From: Roseovarius mucosus
GTDB taxonomy: Bacteria > Pseudomonadota > Alphaproteobacteria > Rhodobacterales > Rhodobacteraceae
Assembly: GCF_002080415.1 (NCBI RefSeq)
Contig: NZ_CP020474.1
Coordinates: 3,485,501-3,549,500 of the forward strand
DNA: 64,000 bases
Direction: 5' to 3'
In this document: piece by piece, positions 43,704 through 52,225 of the stretch
Layout: each line of letters opens with the position of its first letter
How positions within the stretch are numbered: the stretch's first letter is position 1
Notes under the pieces: generated by a model
What the model was told of the DNA's origin: nothing
Seen by the model: only the letters and a program-made list of their open reading frames with translations
The model's database searches: none
Position numbers and translations under genes: made by a program

Positions 43704-46694
43704 ATGACTGACCACATTGCAAATGTGGGATTTGACCACCAATCCGCCCCCCGGCTGGCGACACTGGTTCAGGACGCAGAGGCGCTGTTCAAGGCGGAAC
43801 GCTTTGTCGAGGCGATGGCCGTCTTTGAAACTGCCGCCCAACTCCATCCACCGCACAGCACCGTGCTGATTCGTCTTGCAGGGCTCTCGACCCGCATGGG
43901 GCAGTTGGACAAGGCGCGAGCGTATCTGAGTGTTCTGCGCGAGCGCTTTCCGGATTTTCAGTGGACCCCCATGGTCGAAGGTGATCTGGCCATGGCGCGG
44001 CTTGATTATGCCCGTGCAATCGCGCTCTACCGCGAGGCACAGACCCGGATGCCCGATAAGGCAGCGATCAAGACGCGCTTGGATGAGGCCGTGGCCGAGC
44101 ACGCCCGTGAGTTTAGCTGGAATGCGCCGGTCGAGATCGAAATATGGCCAGCGTCCGGCCCGTCGACCTTTCTTGAGGCCGCTCCACAAGACCGGGTTCT
44201 CGTCGTGTCATGGGACCTTGGCCATAATGTTGCCGGGCGCGGCATCACCATGGCCGAAACCATCTGCGACACCCGGCCCACCGCCATGGCCGGGCCCCTC
44301 TTCCCCACCTATGGGGATGCCCTATGGTCGCCACTGGCCGAAGCAGATCGCCGCGTGCCGATCGCAGGCTGGCGCGCTCCTCATTTTCGCCACTTCCTCG
44401 AAGGCGCCCTGAAGCTGGTCAAGACCTGGCCCGCAGCAACGGTCTGGGTGTCGAAACCCCGCTTTCCGGGGCTTCTCATCGGCCTGCTATACCGGGAAAT
44501 CCTTGGTGCCCGCATTATTTGCGACCTAGACGATGATGAATTGGCTTTTGTCAAAGGGTCTGCGCCACGCGATTTCAACAGTTTCCTAGCAGAGTTCAAT
44601 CCGCAAGATTGGGATCGCCCGCATGGTCGAACCTGGACAGAACTTGGGATGGGCATTCTGCCATTTGTTGATGCCGTCACCTCTTGCAACCCGGTCCTTG
44701 CGTCCCGTAATACCGCCACATTGGTTCGCCACGGCCGCTCTCAAATCGCCGCGCAAAACGCCATGGCACGTCGAGACGCCACGCGCTCAGAGCTTGGCTA
44801 TACGCCCTCGGATCGGGTGGTGTTGTTCCTTGGAACCCCCCGGAGGCACAAGGGCCTTGTTGAACTGGCACATGCTGTTGTCGCCTTGAACCGCCCGGAT
44901 GTGGAACTCTGCATCGTTGGTTCGGTGGCAGACCCGGACATGGAACGCGAACTCTCCGCCATACCTGGCCTCAAACTGCGCCGGATTGGTGCGCAACCCT
45001 TCTCGCGCGTGCTGGACCTAAATGCCGTGGCGGATGTGGTGGTGCTCTTGCAGGATCACGATAGCCCGATCACCCAAAGCCAGACACCTGCCAAGCTGAC
45101 TGACGCCATTGCCGTCGGGACCCCGGTTCTTGTGACCGAGGCAGGCCCCGTTGCCGATGTGATCGCCTCGGGCGCCGCCATGGCGATCCGCAAGGGCGAC
45201 GTTTTGGTCCGTCGCCTTGAGGCCGCGCTTGCGGCTGATCGGCAATCAGGTCACGCACACCCGTTCTTTGCCAACGAGATGTCCTATGAGGCGAACCGTC
45301 CAAGAGCGTTGCAGGCGATTGCGGCGGCGCATGCGGCCCCGCCGCGAGTCTACCCGGACATGCCCGGCCTGTTGTCGTTTCTGCACCGCGAAATGCCTGG
45401 GGTGCTCTCGTCAGATATTGGCACTCTCACTGCACCATGGCTGGCCCATGCAACCGCACCTGCGCCTCTGGTGGACCCTGACCAACCGATCAATGTGGTT
45501 TTCTTCTGGAAACAGAATGATTCAGGTCTTTATGGACGTCGGCAAGACATGCTGTTGCACGAACTCTCGCTCAGGCCGGAAGTCGGGCGCATTCTGCACA
45601 TCGACGCTCCCTTTCCTGTGACGGACCTCCGGGTTCACACAAACCCGATGCGTGCGCCCGTCAATGCCGAAGGGCCGATCATCGCCGCGACCACTTTGGC
45701 CCGGATGACGGGTTTGGCCGACGAGGGCAATATTCACCGTCGCAGCTTTTTAATCGGAACTCCGGGTCAGACCATGCTGGGCCGCCCGGTTCACAGCCAT
45801 GAAAGCTTCCCAAACGCGGTCGAAGCTTGGATGGACGATCTCGACATGCGCACCAATTGTATCGCGTGGGTCTGTCCGGTGGTTCAGGGATTCGAACAGG
45901 TTCAGCAACGGCTCCGTTTTCCTTTTGTCATCGGTGATTATATCGACGACCAACGCTGCTGGCCGATGTCCGAGCAGCGGCGCCGGAAAATTGAACAAAA
46001 CTATCGCTTCATGGCGCAGACCGTGGATGTCGCGATCACGAACTGCGCTGCCATGCAAGAGGCCCTGAAACAAGAGTCGCTTGCGCCTCTGCTCGTGCCC
46101 AATGGCATCGACATGCGCGCCGAAATGCCCGTGGCCGCCCCCGAAATCACCCGTCTGGGTGGCCCGGTGATCGGCTATTGCGGCAATATGGACGACCGCT
46201 TTGATTTTGAGCTGGTCGAGGCACTGGCGCAGGCAAGACCGCAGTGGCAAATCGTTCTGATCGGCAAGCTGTCCCGCCCTGCACACCGGGAACGGATGAC
46301 CGCCTTGCCGAATGTTCATCTGCTTGGCATTCGCCCTTACGATCAGGCACGGGCCTGCATTGCGGGTTTCGACGTGGCAATTGTTCCGCACGAGCGCTCG
46401 GATCTGTCGGATCGGATGAATCCGCTCAAGGTCTATGTCTATCGGGCGCTTGGCTTGCCTGTTGTCGCGACGGACATTGCCAATCTCGATGATCTGCGCG
46501 ACGATCTGACCATCGCAGAAGGTGCCGATGGTTTTGTGACCGCAATCGAGGCGGCGTTGGTCAGGGTGGCAAAACAGGGGCGGCGGTTCTTGCCCACCGA
46601 TCTGAGAGCATCCCTGTCTTGGCAAAACCGCATGGACACAATCTGGTCAGAGGTTGACCAACGCCTGCGCTCCAAGATGTCTGGATCCGTGTAA
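43704..46694 (+). CDS. TPR protein with two GT-B glycosyltransferase modules
   Basis: A 996-residue protein. Residues 1-135 are TPR-like helices (EALFKAERFVEAMAVFETAA). Residues about 163-560 form a first GT-B module: RVLVVSWDLGHNVAGRGI, then IICDLDDDELAF and the donor domain VVLFLGTPRRHKGLVELA with SPITQSQTPAKLTDAIAVG. Residues about 595-985 form a second: INVVFFWKQNDSGLYGRRQD, VIGYCGNMDDRFDFELVEA and MNPLKVYVYRALGLPVVA. Two transfers in one chain are likely. The gene is divergent from the pyruvyltransferase fusion, sharing a 180-bp promoter region, and its 3' end converges on the P450 gene. Confidence 0.87.
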   Translation: MTDHIANVGFDHQSAPRLATLVQDAEALFKAERFVEAMAVFETAAQLHPPHSTVLIRLAGLSTRMGQLDKARAYLSVLRERFPDFQWTPMVEGDLAMARLDYARAIALYREAQTRMPDKAAIKTRLDEAVAEHAREFSWNAPVEIEIWPASGPSTFLEAAPQDRVLVVSWDLGHNVAGRGITMAETICDTRPTAMAGPLFPTYGDALWSPLAEADRRVPIAGWRAPHFRHFLEGALKLVKTWPAATVWVSKPRFPGLLIGLLYREILGARIICDLDDDELAFVKGSAPRDFNSFLAEFNPQDWDRPHGRTWTELGMGILPFVDAVTSCNPVLASRNTATLVRHGRSQIAAQNAMARRDATRSELGYTPSDRVVLFLGTPRRHKGLVELAHAVVALNRPDVELCIVGSVADPDMERELSAIPGLKLRRIGAQPFSRVLDLNAVADVVVLLQDHDSPITQSQTPAKLTDAIAVGTPVLVTEAGPVADVIASGAAMAIRKGDVLVRRLEAALAADRQSGHAHPFFANEMSYEANRPRALQAIAAAHAAPPRVYPDMPGLLSFLHREMPGVLSSDIGTLTAPWLAHATAPAPLVDPDQPINVVFFWKQNDSGLYGRRQDMLLHELSLRPEVGRILHIDAPFPVTDLRVHTNPMRAPVNAEGPIIAATTLARMTGLADEGNIHRRSFLIGTPGQTMLGRPVHSHESFPNAVEAWMDDLDMRTNCIAWVCPVVQGFEQVQQRLRFPFVIGDYIDDQRCWPMSEQRRRKIEQNYRFMAQTVDVAITNCAAMQEALKQESLAPLLVPNGIDMRAEMPVAAPEITRLGGPVIGYCGNMDDRFDFELVEALAQARPQWQIVLIGKLSRPAHRERMTALPNVHLLGIRPYDQARACIAGFDVAIVPHERSDLSDRMNPLKVYVYRALGLPVVATDIANLDDLRDDLTIAEGADGFVTAIEAALVRVAKQGRRFLPTDLRASLSWQNRMDTIWSEVDQRLRSKMSGSV

Positions 46695-46760
46695 AGCGGT
46701 TGCTCAAACCGGGGCGGCACAGAATGCTAATCTGCGAAAAATCAACGGCTTTAGCCGCTT

Positions 46761-47921
46761 TCATAGGGTCGACAGGCAGAGCCGACACAGGCGGTATCCC
46801 CGTGTAATCGACCACTGCGTTACCAGCCGATCAGGCTCGGCTCCGGGCTGCGGCAGAGACACTCGAACACGTTGCATCACCGCATCCAGAAGCAGAGACA
46901 GGAACTGACGACTTGCCTGCCCCCCAACACACGCCAGTGGGCCAAGAGAAAACGTGGCCGTTGGTTGACGGGGCCGATCCAACAGGCAGGTGTCAGGCTC
47001 TTGCCAGAGCGCAGGGTCCCGGTTCGCAGCGGAAAAATCCAGCACCACAAGACTGCGCGGCGGTAGCCAGACATCGCCAAGGTTCAACCCCGTCGCTCCG
47101 ATTTGCCGTGTTCCATATCGGATTGAAGTCATCAGCCGCTCCACCTCTCGGATATAGCCGGGGCGCAGCTCGGGCCGCGCGCGCAATGTCTCCTGAAGCT
47201 CTGGGGTCTCCGCCAAATGGGCCAGCATCGACACGCTTGTGTAGGTGATCGGCAAAAGCGCCAGAAACGCAGGAAAAATCCAATGCGTGATCGGCATTTC
47301 ACGCGCCTTGCCGCGTGTTTTCTCCAAAATTGACAGGTCCTGCATCACGGCACGCGCCAGAGGTTCAACAGGTGCAAGATCGCTCGGCCCGTGCCGCTCG
47401 ACCGTGAGCATTATCGCCAGCAACCCGTCTTCGACCCTCTGACCCAACTCGGGGTCGATGGCCAACGCCGTTGCCCGACATGCGCCAAGTATGGGGCGCA
47501 AGAGGTCCGCCATCACATCGACCGTGCGGCCTTCGGCTGAGGCAATAGCCCCAAGCGCGGACGCCATGTCCAGATCCTGAAGCGTGCCTTGAAAAAGCCG
47601 CGTGATTGCAATGGCATCACGTCTTTCTGCGTCGTTGGGAACCCGATGTGCGCGCGCCACGATCCTTACGATTTCCATCGTTTGCTCAAGTGTAACCCCC
47701 TGTTGCGACATAAACCGCGCCATCGCCTTGGGGGTCAGCATATCCACCGTCGTGGTTGGATCGGTCAGAACGGTCCGCACATCGCACATCCGCGAGACGA
47801 TCCACTGCCCATATCCGCGCTGTTTTGGCAGCCCAACCAGCAACGGATCGGCGTTGGGGTCCAGCGCAGGCGGGGCGGCCAACCGCGGAGCATCTTGCGT
47901 TGGGGGGACAGGTGAGGGCAT
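46761..47921 (-). CDS. Cytochrome P450
   Basis: Heme-thiolate monooxygenase of 386 residues, soluble bacterial class. The heme loop FSLGPLACVGG fits FxxGxxxCxG with ligand Cys331. The K-helix ExxR is E259-V-E-R262, and the region AANRDPALWQEPDTCLLDRP is typical. The I-helix reads ALLPITYTSVSML: Thr228 is kept, but the usual acidic residue before it is Tyr227 and the AG pair is Leu-Pro, so oxygen activation may be non-standard. No ferredoxin or reductase gene is nearby. The ATG at 47921 lacks a strong ribosome site and overlaps the start codon of the divergent GT2 gene. A P450 inside a glycan locus is unusual. Confidence 0.88.
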   Translation of the reverse strand: MPSPVPPTQDAPRLAAPPALDPNADPLLVGLPKQRGYGQWIVSRMCDVRTVLTDPTTTVDMLTPKAMARFMSQQGVTLEQTMEIVRIVARAHRVPNDAERRDAIAITRLFQGTLQDLDMASALGAIASAEGRTVDVMADLLRPILGACRATALAIDPELGQRVEDGLLAIMLTVERHGPSDLAPVEPLARAVMQDLSILEKTRGKAREMPITHWIFPAFLALLPITYTSVSMLAHLAETPELQETLRARPELRPGYIREVERLMTSIRYGTRQIGATGLNLGDVWLPPRSLVVLDFSAANRDPALWQEPDTCLLDRPRQPTATFSLGPLACVGGQASRQFLSLLLDAVMQRVRVSLPQPGAEPDRLVTQWSITRGYRLCRLCLSTL

Positions 47922-48867
47922 GAAAAGCTCTGGACAAGATGGGGCAGGGGAATCGATCAAGGATATGAGTAAAGTTTTCCCGGCCAAAGTGACAGATTTA
48001 TCGACCCCAGACATCTCCATAGCCATCACCTGCTGGAACATGGAGCGGGAACTGCCGCGCACCCTTTGGTCGTTGTCCCGTGCCTTTCAGCAGGGGGCAG
48101 ATGACTTGACTTGGGAGATCATCGTTGTCGACAACGGCTCAGACCGTCTTCCCCTCTCCCCCAAGATGAAGCCCGCGCCGCGCATCCTCGCGGCCCGCCT
48201 CCCCGCGCCCTCGCCCGTGGGTGCCATGAATGAGGCGCTTGCGCTTGCGCGTGGGCAGATCATCGGTGCCTGGATCGACGGCGCTCGCATGGCCTCGCCT
48301 AATCTACTGGCCAGTGTCGCCCGCGCCGCCAAGGCCCATCAGGCACCGGTCATCGCCATCCCCAATCGGCAATTCGGATCAGACCGCCAAGCCACCGCCG
48401 CGCTACAAGGATATGATCGCGCAGCAGAAGATGCGCTGCTTGCGGCGGCTGGCTGGCCAGAACCCTCGGCCGATCTGTTCGCCGTGTCTTGGCCGGAAGA
48501 GCCCTCGCCAACAGCGCCCATGCTGGAATCAAACGCCTTGTTCCTGCATCGCAGTACCTGGGCTGCGTTGAACGGCTATGACCCTGCCTTTGTCGAGGCC
48601 GGCGGCGGGATGTGCAATCCGGATATGCTCGACCGCGCCCTAAGACACCCGGGCACCCAGTTCATCCGCATGTCGGGCGTGGCTACCTTTCACCAGTTTC
48701 ATGGCGGCACGTCGACCTCGGACGAGATGCGGGCGGTTGAGATGGTCAAAAAGGCCACACGCGCCTACGTCGCCCTGCGCGGCCATCCCCCGCGCAAGCA
48801 GCGCGCGCGCGGTTGGGTTTACGACGCCACAACCGCCACGATGGACTATGGTTCGTCCAAAGTCTGA
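47920..48867 (+). CDS. GT2-family glycosyltransferase
   Basis: A 315-residue GT-A glycosyltransferase. After a 34-residue leader it starts ISIAITCWNMERELPRTLWS, followed by IIVVDNGSDRL. The position of the acidic metal motif reads GAWIDGARMASP, a single-Asp variant found in a subgroup of GT2 proteins. Acceptor-side features are ALFLHRSTWAALNGYDPAF and MLDRALRHPG. The ATG at 47920 has AGGTGA 4 bp upstream; an alternative in-frame ATG at 47965 has a poorly spaced AAGGA. Start codons of this gene and the divergent P450 gene overlap at CATG 47919-47922. It ends 74 bp from the convergent 2OG-oxygenase gene. Confidence 0.85.
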   Translation: MKSSGQDGAGESIKDMSKVFPAKVTDLSTPDISIAITCWNMERELPRTLWSLSRAFQQGADDLTWEIIVVDNGSDRLPLSPKMKPAPRILAARLPAPSPVGAMNEALALARGQIIGAWIDGARMASPNLLASVARAAKAHQAPVIAIPNRQFGSDRQATAALQGYDRAAEDALLAAAGWPEPSADLFAVSWPEEPSPTAPMLESNALFLHRSTWAALNGYDPAFVEAGGGMCNPDMLDRALRHPGTQFIRMSGVATFHQFHGGTSTSDEMRAVEMVKKATRAYVALRGHPPRKQRARGWVYDATTATMDYGSSKV

Positions 48868-48940
48868 TTGGCCCCGCGCGCAACGCGGAAACATGGCCCC
48901 CCCCCCAACGGCTCAACTCCAAAGCGAGGGTCGGCCCTCC

Positions 48941-49764
48941 CTACCGCGGGTCCGCGTCCAAGGTCGCCGCCTCGCGCATCACAATCCCGGCGGAATGGCG
49001 CAGGATGTCGCGGTGTCTCCTGAGGGCCTCTGGCTCTAGATCAATCTTGGGCTTTGCCTCGAGCAAATAGGTGCCGTGATCCTGACCACGGACCATTGTC
49101 GCATAGCCCTTGGTCGTGCCACGCTGCGCCACACCCCCGGCGATATACCGGATGGCAAACCCAATTCTGCGGCCCGTGGTTGCGCGGTTCGTCGCTGAGC
49201 CATGCACCAGCATCACATGGTGGAGCGACATTTCTCCGGGTCTGAGCACGCAATCCACTGCGCGCGTCTCGTCTACTGGCTCTCGCACTTCTTCGCCCAA
49301 TGGCAGCATAGAGGACGCGGCATTTCGGACGGCATGGGGCACCGCCGCGGTATGGCTCTCCGGTATGACACGTAAACACCCGGTTTCCGGCGTGCTTGGC
49401 GTAAGAGCAAGCCAAGCGGTCAGCCCCCTTGGCGCATTCAGCCCCCAGCAAGTTCCATCCTGATGCCACGGCACCACATCGGCAGAGCCCGCTTGCTTGC
49501 AAAAAAACTCGATCCCCAGCACAGCACATCAGGCCCCAGGATTTCGGCAACGCGCGCAACGATCCGCGCATCTTGCACAACATCCCAAAGAAACGGAAAG
49601 AGCAGATGCCCTTTGACGTTCAGCAGTTTGAAAATACTTGGCCCGAGCCGCTCTTCCACCTGCTCGAACTTTGCGACAAGCTCTGCCGCCTCCGTCTCGG
49701 TCATCACCGGGACAGCCGAGACATAGCCGTCCCTCGCGTAGCTCTGCATGATATCCTCGGTCAT
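48941..49764 (-). pseudogene. Phytanoyl-CoA dioxygenase (PhyH)-like gene with -1 frameshift at T7
   Basis: Fe(II)/2-oxoglutarate oxygenase reading frame split in two. The N-terminal part runs from the ATG at 49764 (MTEDIMQSYARDGYVSAVP) to ILGPDVLCWGSSFF. At TTTTTTT (plus-strand A run 49501-49507) it must shift -1 to continue as CKQAGSADVVPWHQDG, with the HxD iron motif in WHQDG and the distal His and Arg in MLVHGSATN and GRRIGFAIRY. The joined product of about 274 residues aligns along its whole length with the intact neighbour (49761-50633). It is therefore either a slippage-expressed gene, a sequencing/assembly error, or a fresh pseudogene. It starts in an ATGA overlap with that neighbour. 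Confidence 0.8.
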
Positions 49765-50633
49765 GTCCCAGTCTCCGGTGATGGATCAACCTGCCTAAGA
49801 TGGGCCTCTTTCGCGCGGCGGATCACCCGCCCGGCCTGGCGGATGACATCCGCATGTCGCGCCAGCGCGTCAGCGCTCAGCGCGCCCTCTGGTGCGGTTT
49901 CTAGCGGCATCCCCGATATATTGCGCCCGCTCACCAGTGTTACGGTGGCCCCATCTTGGCTGATGGTGGCTGGTACATAGCGGATAACGAACCCAAGCCG
50001 TCGATCCGACGAAAGATTGCGCCCAGACCCGTGCAAGACGAGCGGATGATGCAAAGACATTTGACCCGGTCGAAGCACCAGTGCGCGCGCAAGAGAGCGG
50101 TCGATTTCCTGCCGTACTGCCTCGCGCGCACCCAGCATGTTGCGGGCATCCTGCGTATCCAGATGCGCCAATTGCCGCGTGTGTGTGCCCGGGATCACCT
50201 CCATGCAGCCCGACTCGGAATTGGTAGCACTCAGCGCCAACCAGGCGGTCGCACCAATTGCATCGCTCAGTCCCCAAAAGGTTGCGTCCTGATGCCAGGC
50301 CACATACCCGTCAGATCCCGCCGGCTTGTCGATAATGCTTGATCCAATGCAATAAATGTCAGGCCCCAGCAGGCTTGAAACGGGGCCGACGATCCGCGGA
50401 TCATGCACAATGTCCCAAAGAAACGGCAGAAGCAAATGCGGCTTGACCCGTGTCAATCCCGAGAGGCGTCCATGCGATTGCGCCTCCTGTGCCTCGATAT
50501 GCGCGCGTATCGTCGCGGCCTCCTCTTCCGACATGACGTCGAGAGGACAGAGCACGCCATCATGCCCGAAAGAGGCGCAGGATTCGGGGGTAAGCGCATG
50601 GCGTTGTGAGGAATAGGCATCCGTCGAGGGCAT
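49761..50633 (-). CDS. Phytanoyl-CoA dioxygenase (PhyH)-like 2-oxoglutarate oxygenase
   Basis: Non-heme iron oxygenase of 290 residues using O2 and 2-oxoglutarate to hydroxylate a small molecule. Iron ligands His114 and Asp116 are in AWHQDATFWG, the distal His201 in LVLHGSGRN, and the 2OG-binding Arg in DRRLGFVIRY. The substrate is unknown; PhyH relatives act on acyl chains, amino acids, sugars and natural products. It is preceded 3 bp upstream by a pyruvyltransferase gene and followed by a 4-bp overlap with a paralogous (frameshifted) oxygenase, so all three are one transcription unit. Context suggests oxidation of a glycan building block or its lipid. Confidence 0.88.
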   Translation of the reverse strand: MPSTDAYSSQRHALTPESCASFGHDGVLCPLDVMSEEEAATIRAHIEAQEAQSHGRLSGLTRVKPHLLLPFLWDIVHDPRIVGPVSSLLGPDIYCIGSSIIDKPAGSDGYVAWHQDATFWGLSDAIGATAWLALSATNSESGCMEVIPGTHTRQLAHLDTQDARNMLGAREAVRQEIDRSLARALVLRPGQMSLHHPLVLHGSGRNLSSDRRLGFVIRYVPATISQDGATVTLVSGRNISGMPLETAPEGALSADALARHADVIRQAGRVIRRAKEAHLRQVDPSPETGT

Positions 50634-50636
50634 GGG

Positions 50637-51938
50637 TTAGAATGGCTCCGTTTCGTGTATGTCCTGCCCCGTCAGGGCGGCTTTGCGGTCCTGCGGCGTG
50701 CTGAAAGGCGTCATCGCCCAGTTCAACCCATCTTGCCTCAGACCTTCACGAAAGGCGAGCGCTGCGAACGCGAGCCGCTCACGCCGTTTCGCGTCTGGTC
50801 CGGCCCGAAATGTCTCGGCAACTCTGTCCCAATGGCGATCAAGTCTGGCGAGCACACCGGGCGGTATGGGCTGTGATGGGCCTTGCACAGCCTGTTCCAG
50901 CGCGGCAAGCGCCTCTGGCCAATCCTTCATCAGGTCGCAACTACGCCCCAGATGTCTGACAAGGCCGTCGAACTTTCGGTAGGCCGGGCGCGCCACCAAA
51001 AGCCCAGGCACACCATACGCAGCGGCGGTGATATAGCCGTGTAGCGATGACCCGGCATAGGCACGCGCATGCGCAAGAAGTGCTGCGATATCCCGGAGCC
51101 CGCGCGGCCGGTCAAGGGCTGCGGCGGCCACCCCCCGCGCTGCAAGTGCTGCCGTCAGTTCGCGCGCCATCCGGTCGTCGGCATGCGCTGTGCCAAGCCC
51201 GATCACAATCGGCGATACGTCAAGGCGCGTGCACATCTGCGCCAGACCTTCGGCGAGGTCGCACAGCGATGCCTCCCCAAGCGATCTGCGCCGAACATGC
51301 GTCGCCAGCACCCGGTCTGTCCGTGTCACGCCCAGAGTGGCGCAGACCCGGGCAAAATCTTGGGCCAGTTCTGCTTTTGGCCAGACTGTTTCAAGGCCGA
51401 GAATCGTATCTGGAACGATCTCGACCTCTGGATGCTCTGACAGGCCCACCATCCGGATCGAACCGGCATCCCGGAGTGCAAGGTAATCGGCACAGTCAAA
51501 GGCCGCCGCCGCGAGCGGCTTTAGTCCGGACCGAAGAGGGTGCGGAACGCCGGGGGCATTCCACGCCACAGGCACATCCCGCAACGCCGCCGCCAACGTG
51601 GCCCCGAGCCAGGTCAAGGGGCCAATCGCAGCGCCGATCCCACCCTCGCGATACTCTTTGATCGGGTCCATGCGATGGGTATGCACAATATATCCGCCGC
51701 CTATGAGTAGGCCATCACACGGGGCAAGCGGATCAAACGCTGTGGCAATGTCGCGAGATGCCATCGCCTCGCGCAGGCCGGTTTCTGCCCCGGTCGGTGA
51801 CATCGCATGCACGCGACATCCGCGACGGCCCAGTTCATTCGCGGCAACCACGGGGAACATGAGATCGCCGAAATTCGGCATGTCGAACATGCCGGTGATC
51901 ATGATATCGAGCGGTCTTTTGCCGCAAGCGTTGCCCAT
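50637..51938 (-). CDS. Polysaccharide pyruvyl transferase family protein
   Basis: A 433-residue PF04230 protein: GMFDMPNFGDLMFPVVAANE, LIGGGYIVHTHRMDPIKE, NAPGVPHPL, and the donor-side SSLHGYITAAAYGVPGLLVA. Members transfer pyruvate from phosphoenolpyruvate to sugar hydroxyls as ketals, adding charge to surface glycans. It is clearly related to residues 1-390 of the 970-residue fusion (same motifs in the same order) but lacks its TPR and hydrolase parts. It sits between a 94-codon gene (2 bp upstream) and the two PhyH genes (3 bp downstream). Confidence 0.86.
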   Translation of the reverse strand: MGNACGKRPLDIMITGMFDMPNFGDLMFPVVAANELGRRGCRVHAMSPTGAETGLREAMASRDIATAFDPLAPCDGLLIGGGYIVHTHRMDPIKEYREGGIGAAIGPLTWLGATLAAALRDVPVAWNAPGVPHPLRSGLKPLAAAAFDCADYLALRDAGSIRMVGLSEHPEVEIVPDTILGLETVWPKAELAQDFARVCATLGVTRTDRVLATHVRRRSLGEASLCDLAEGLAQMCTRLDVSPIVIGLGTAHADDRMARELTAALAARGVAAAALDRPRGLRDIAALLAHARAYAGSSLHGYITAAAYGVPGLLVARPAYRKFDGLVRHLGRSCDLMKDWPEALAALEQAVQGPSQPIPPGVLARLDRHWDRVAETFRAGPDAKRRERLAFAALAFREGLRQDGLNWAMTPFSTPQDRKAALTGQDIHETEPF

Positions 51939-51940
51939 GG

Positions 51941-52225
51941 CTATGTCGTCGCTCGGCTCTCGCCAATCGGATGAGCGACATGGTGGCCAAGGGCCCTGAC
52001 GCTCGGATTGTCAAAAACCTCATTAGGGTTCACTTGAATGGCGAACTGCTCGTCCTTCTGGGCGCCGATGTTTGTGGTTTCGGTGGTATCAAGCCCGTAG
52101 ACATCGAAACGGTTCTTCGTCGAAACGGGATCCGGCACCTTGATCACTGTGGTGATATGTGCCGCCATCCCGCCGCGGATCACGCCCTCGTCAGCGGGTT
52201 GGATTAGAGGTGTTCGGCTGGGCAT
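51941..52225 (-). CDS. Hypothetical 94-residue protein
   Basis: Not recognised. The sequence (for example MAAHITTVIKVPDPVSTKNR, QFAIQVNPNEVFDNPSVRAL) is soluble, without signal peptide or membrane helix. It is probably real: AGGTGA lies 5 bp before the ATG, codon choice is GC3-rich like its neighbours, and it ends 2 bp before the pyruvyltransferase start, implying coupling. It could also be the surviving piece of a longer protein, since transposase-like debris lies just upstream. Confidence 0.55.
   Translation of the reverse strand: MPSRTPLIQPADEGVIRGGMAAHITTVIKVPDPVSTKNRFDVYGLDTTETTNIGAQKDEQFAIQVNPNEVFDNPSVRALGHHVAHPIGESRATT

Noticed and set aside
51971..52207. A 78-codon plus-strand frame opposite the 94-residue gene.
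   Set aside because: The minus frame has the better ribosome site, codon pattern and operon position.
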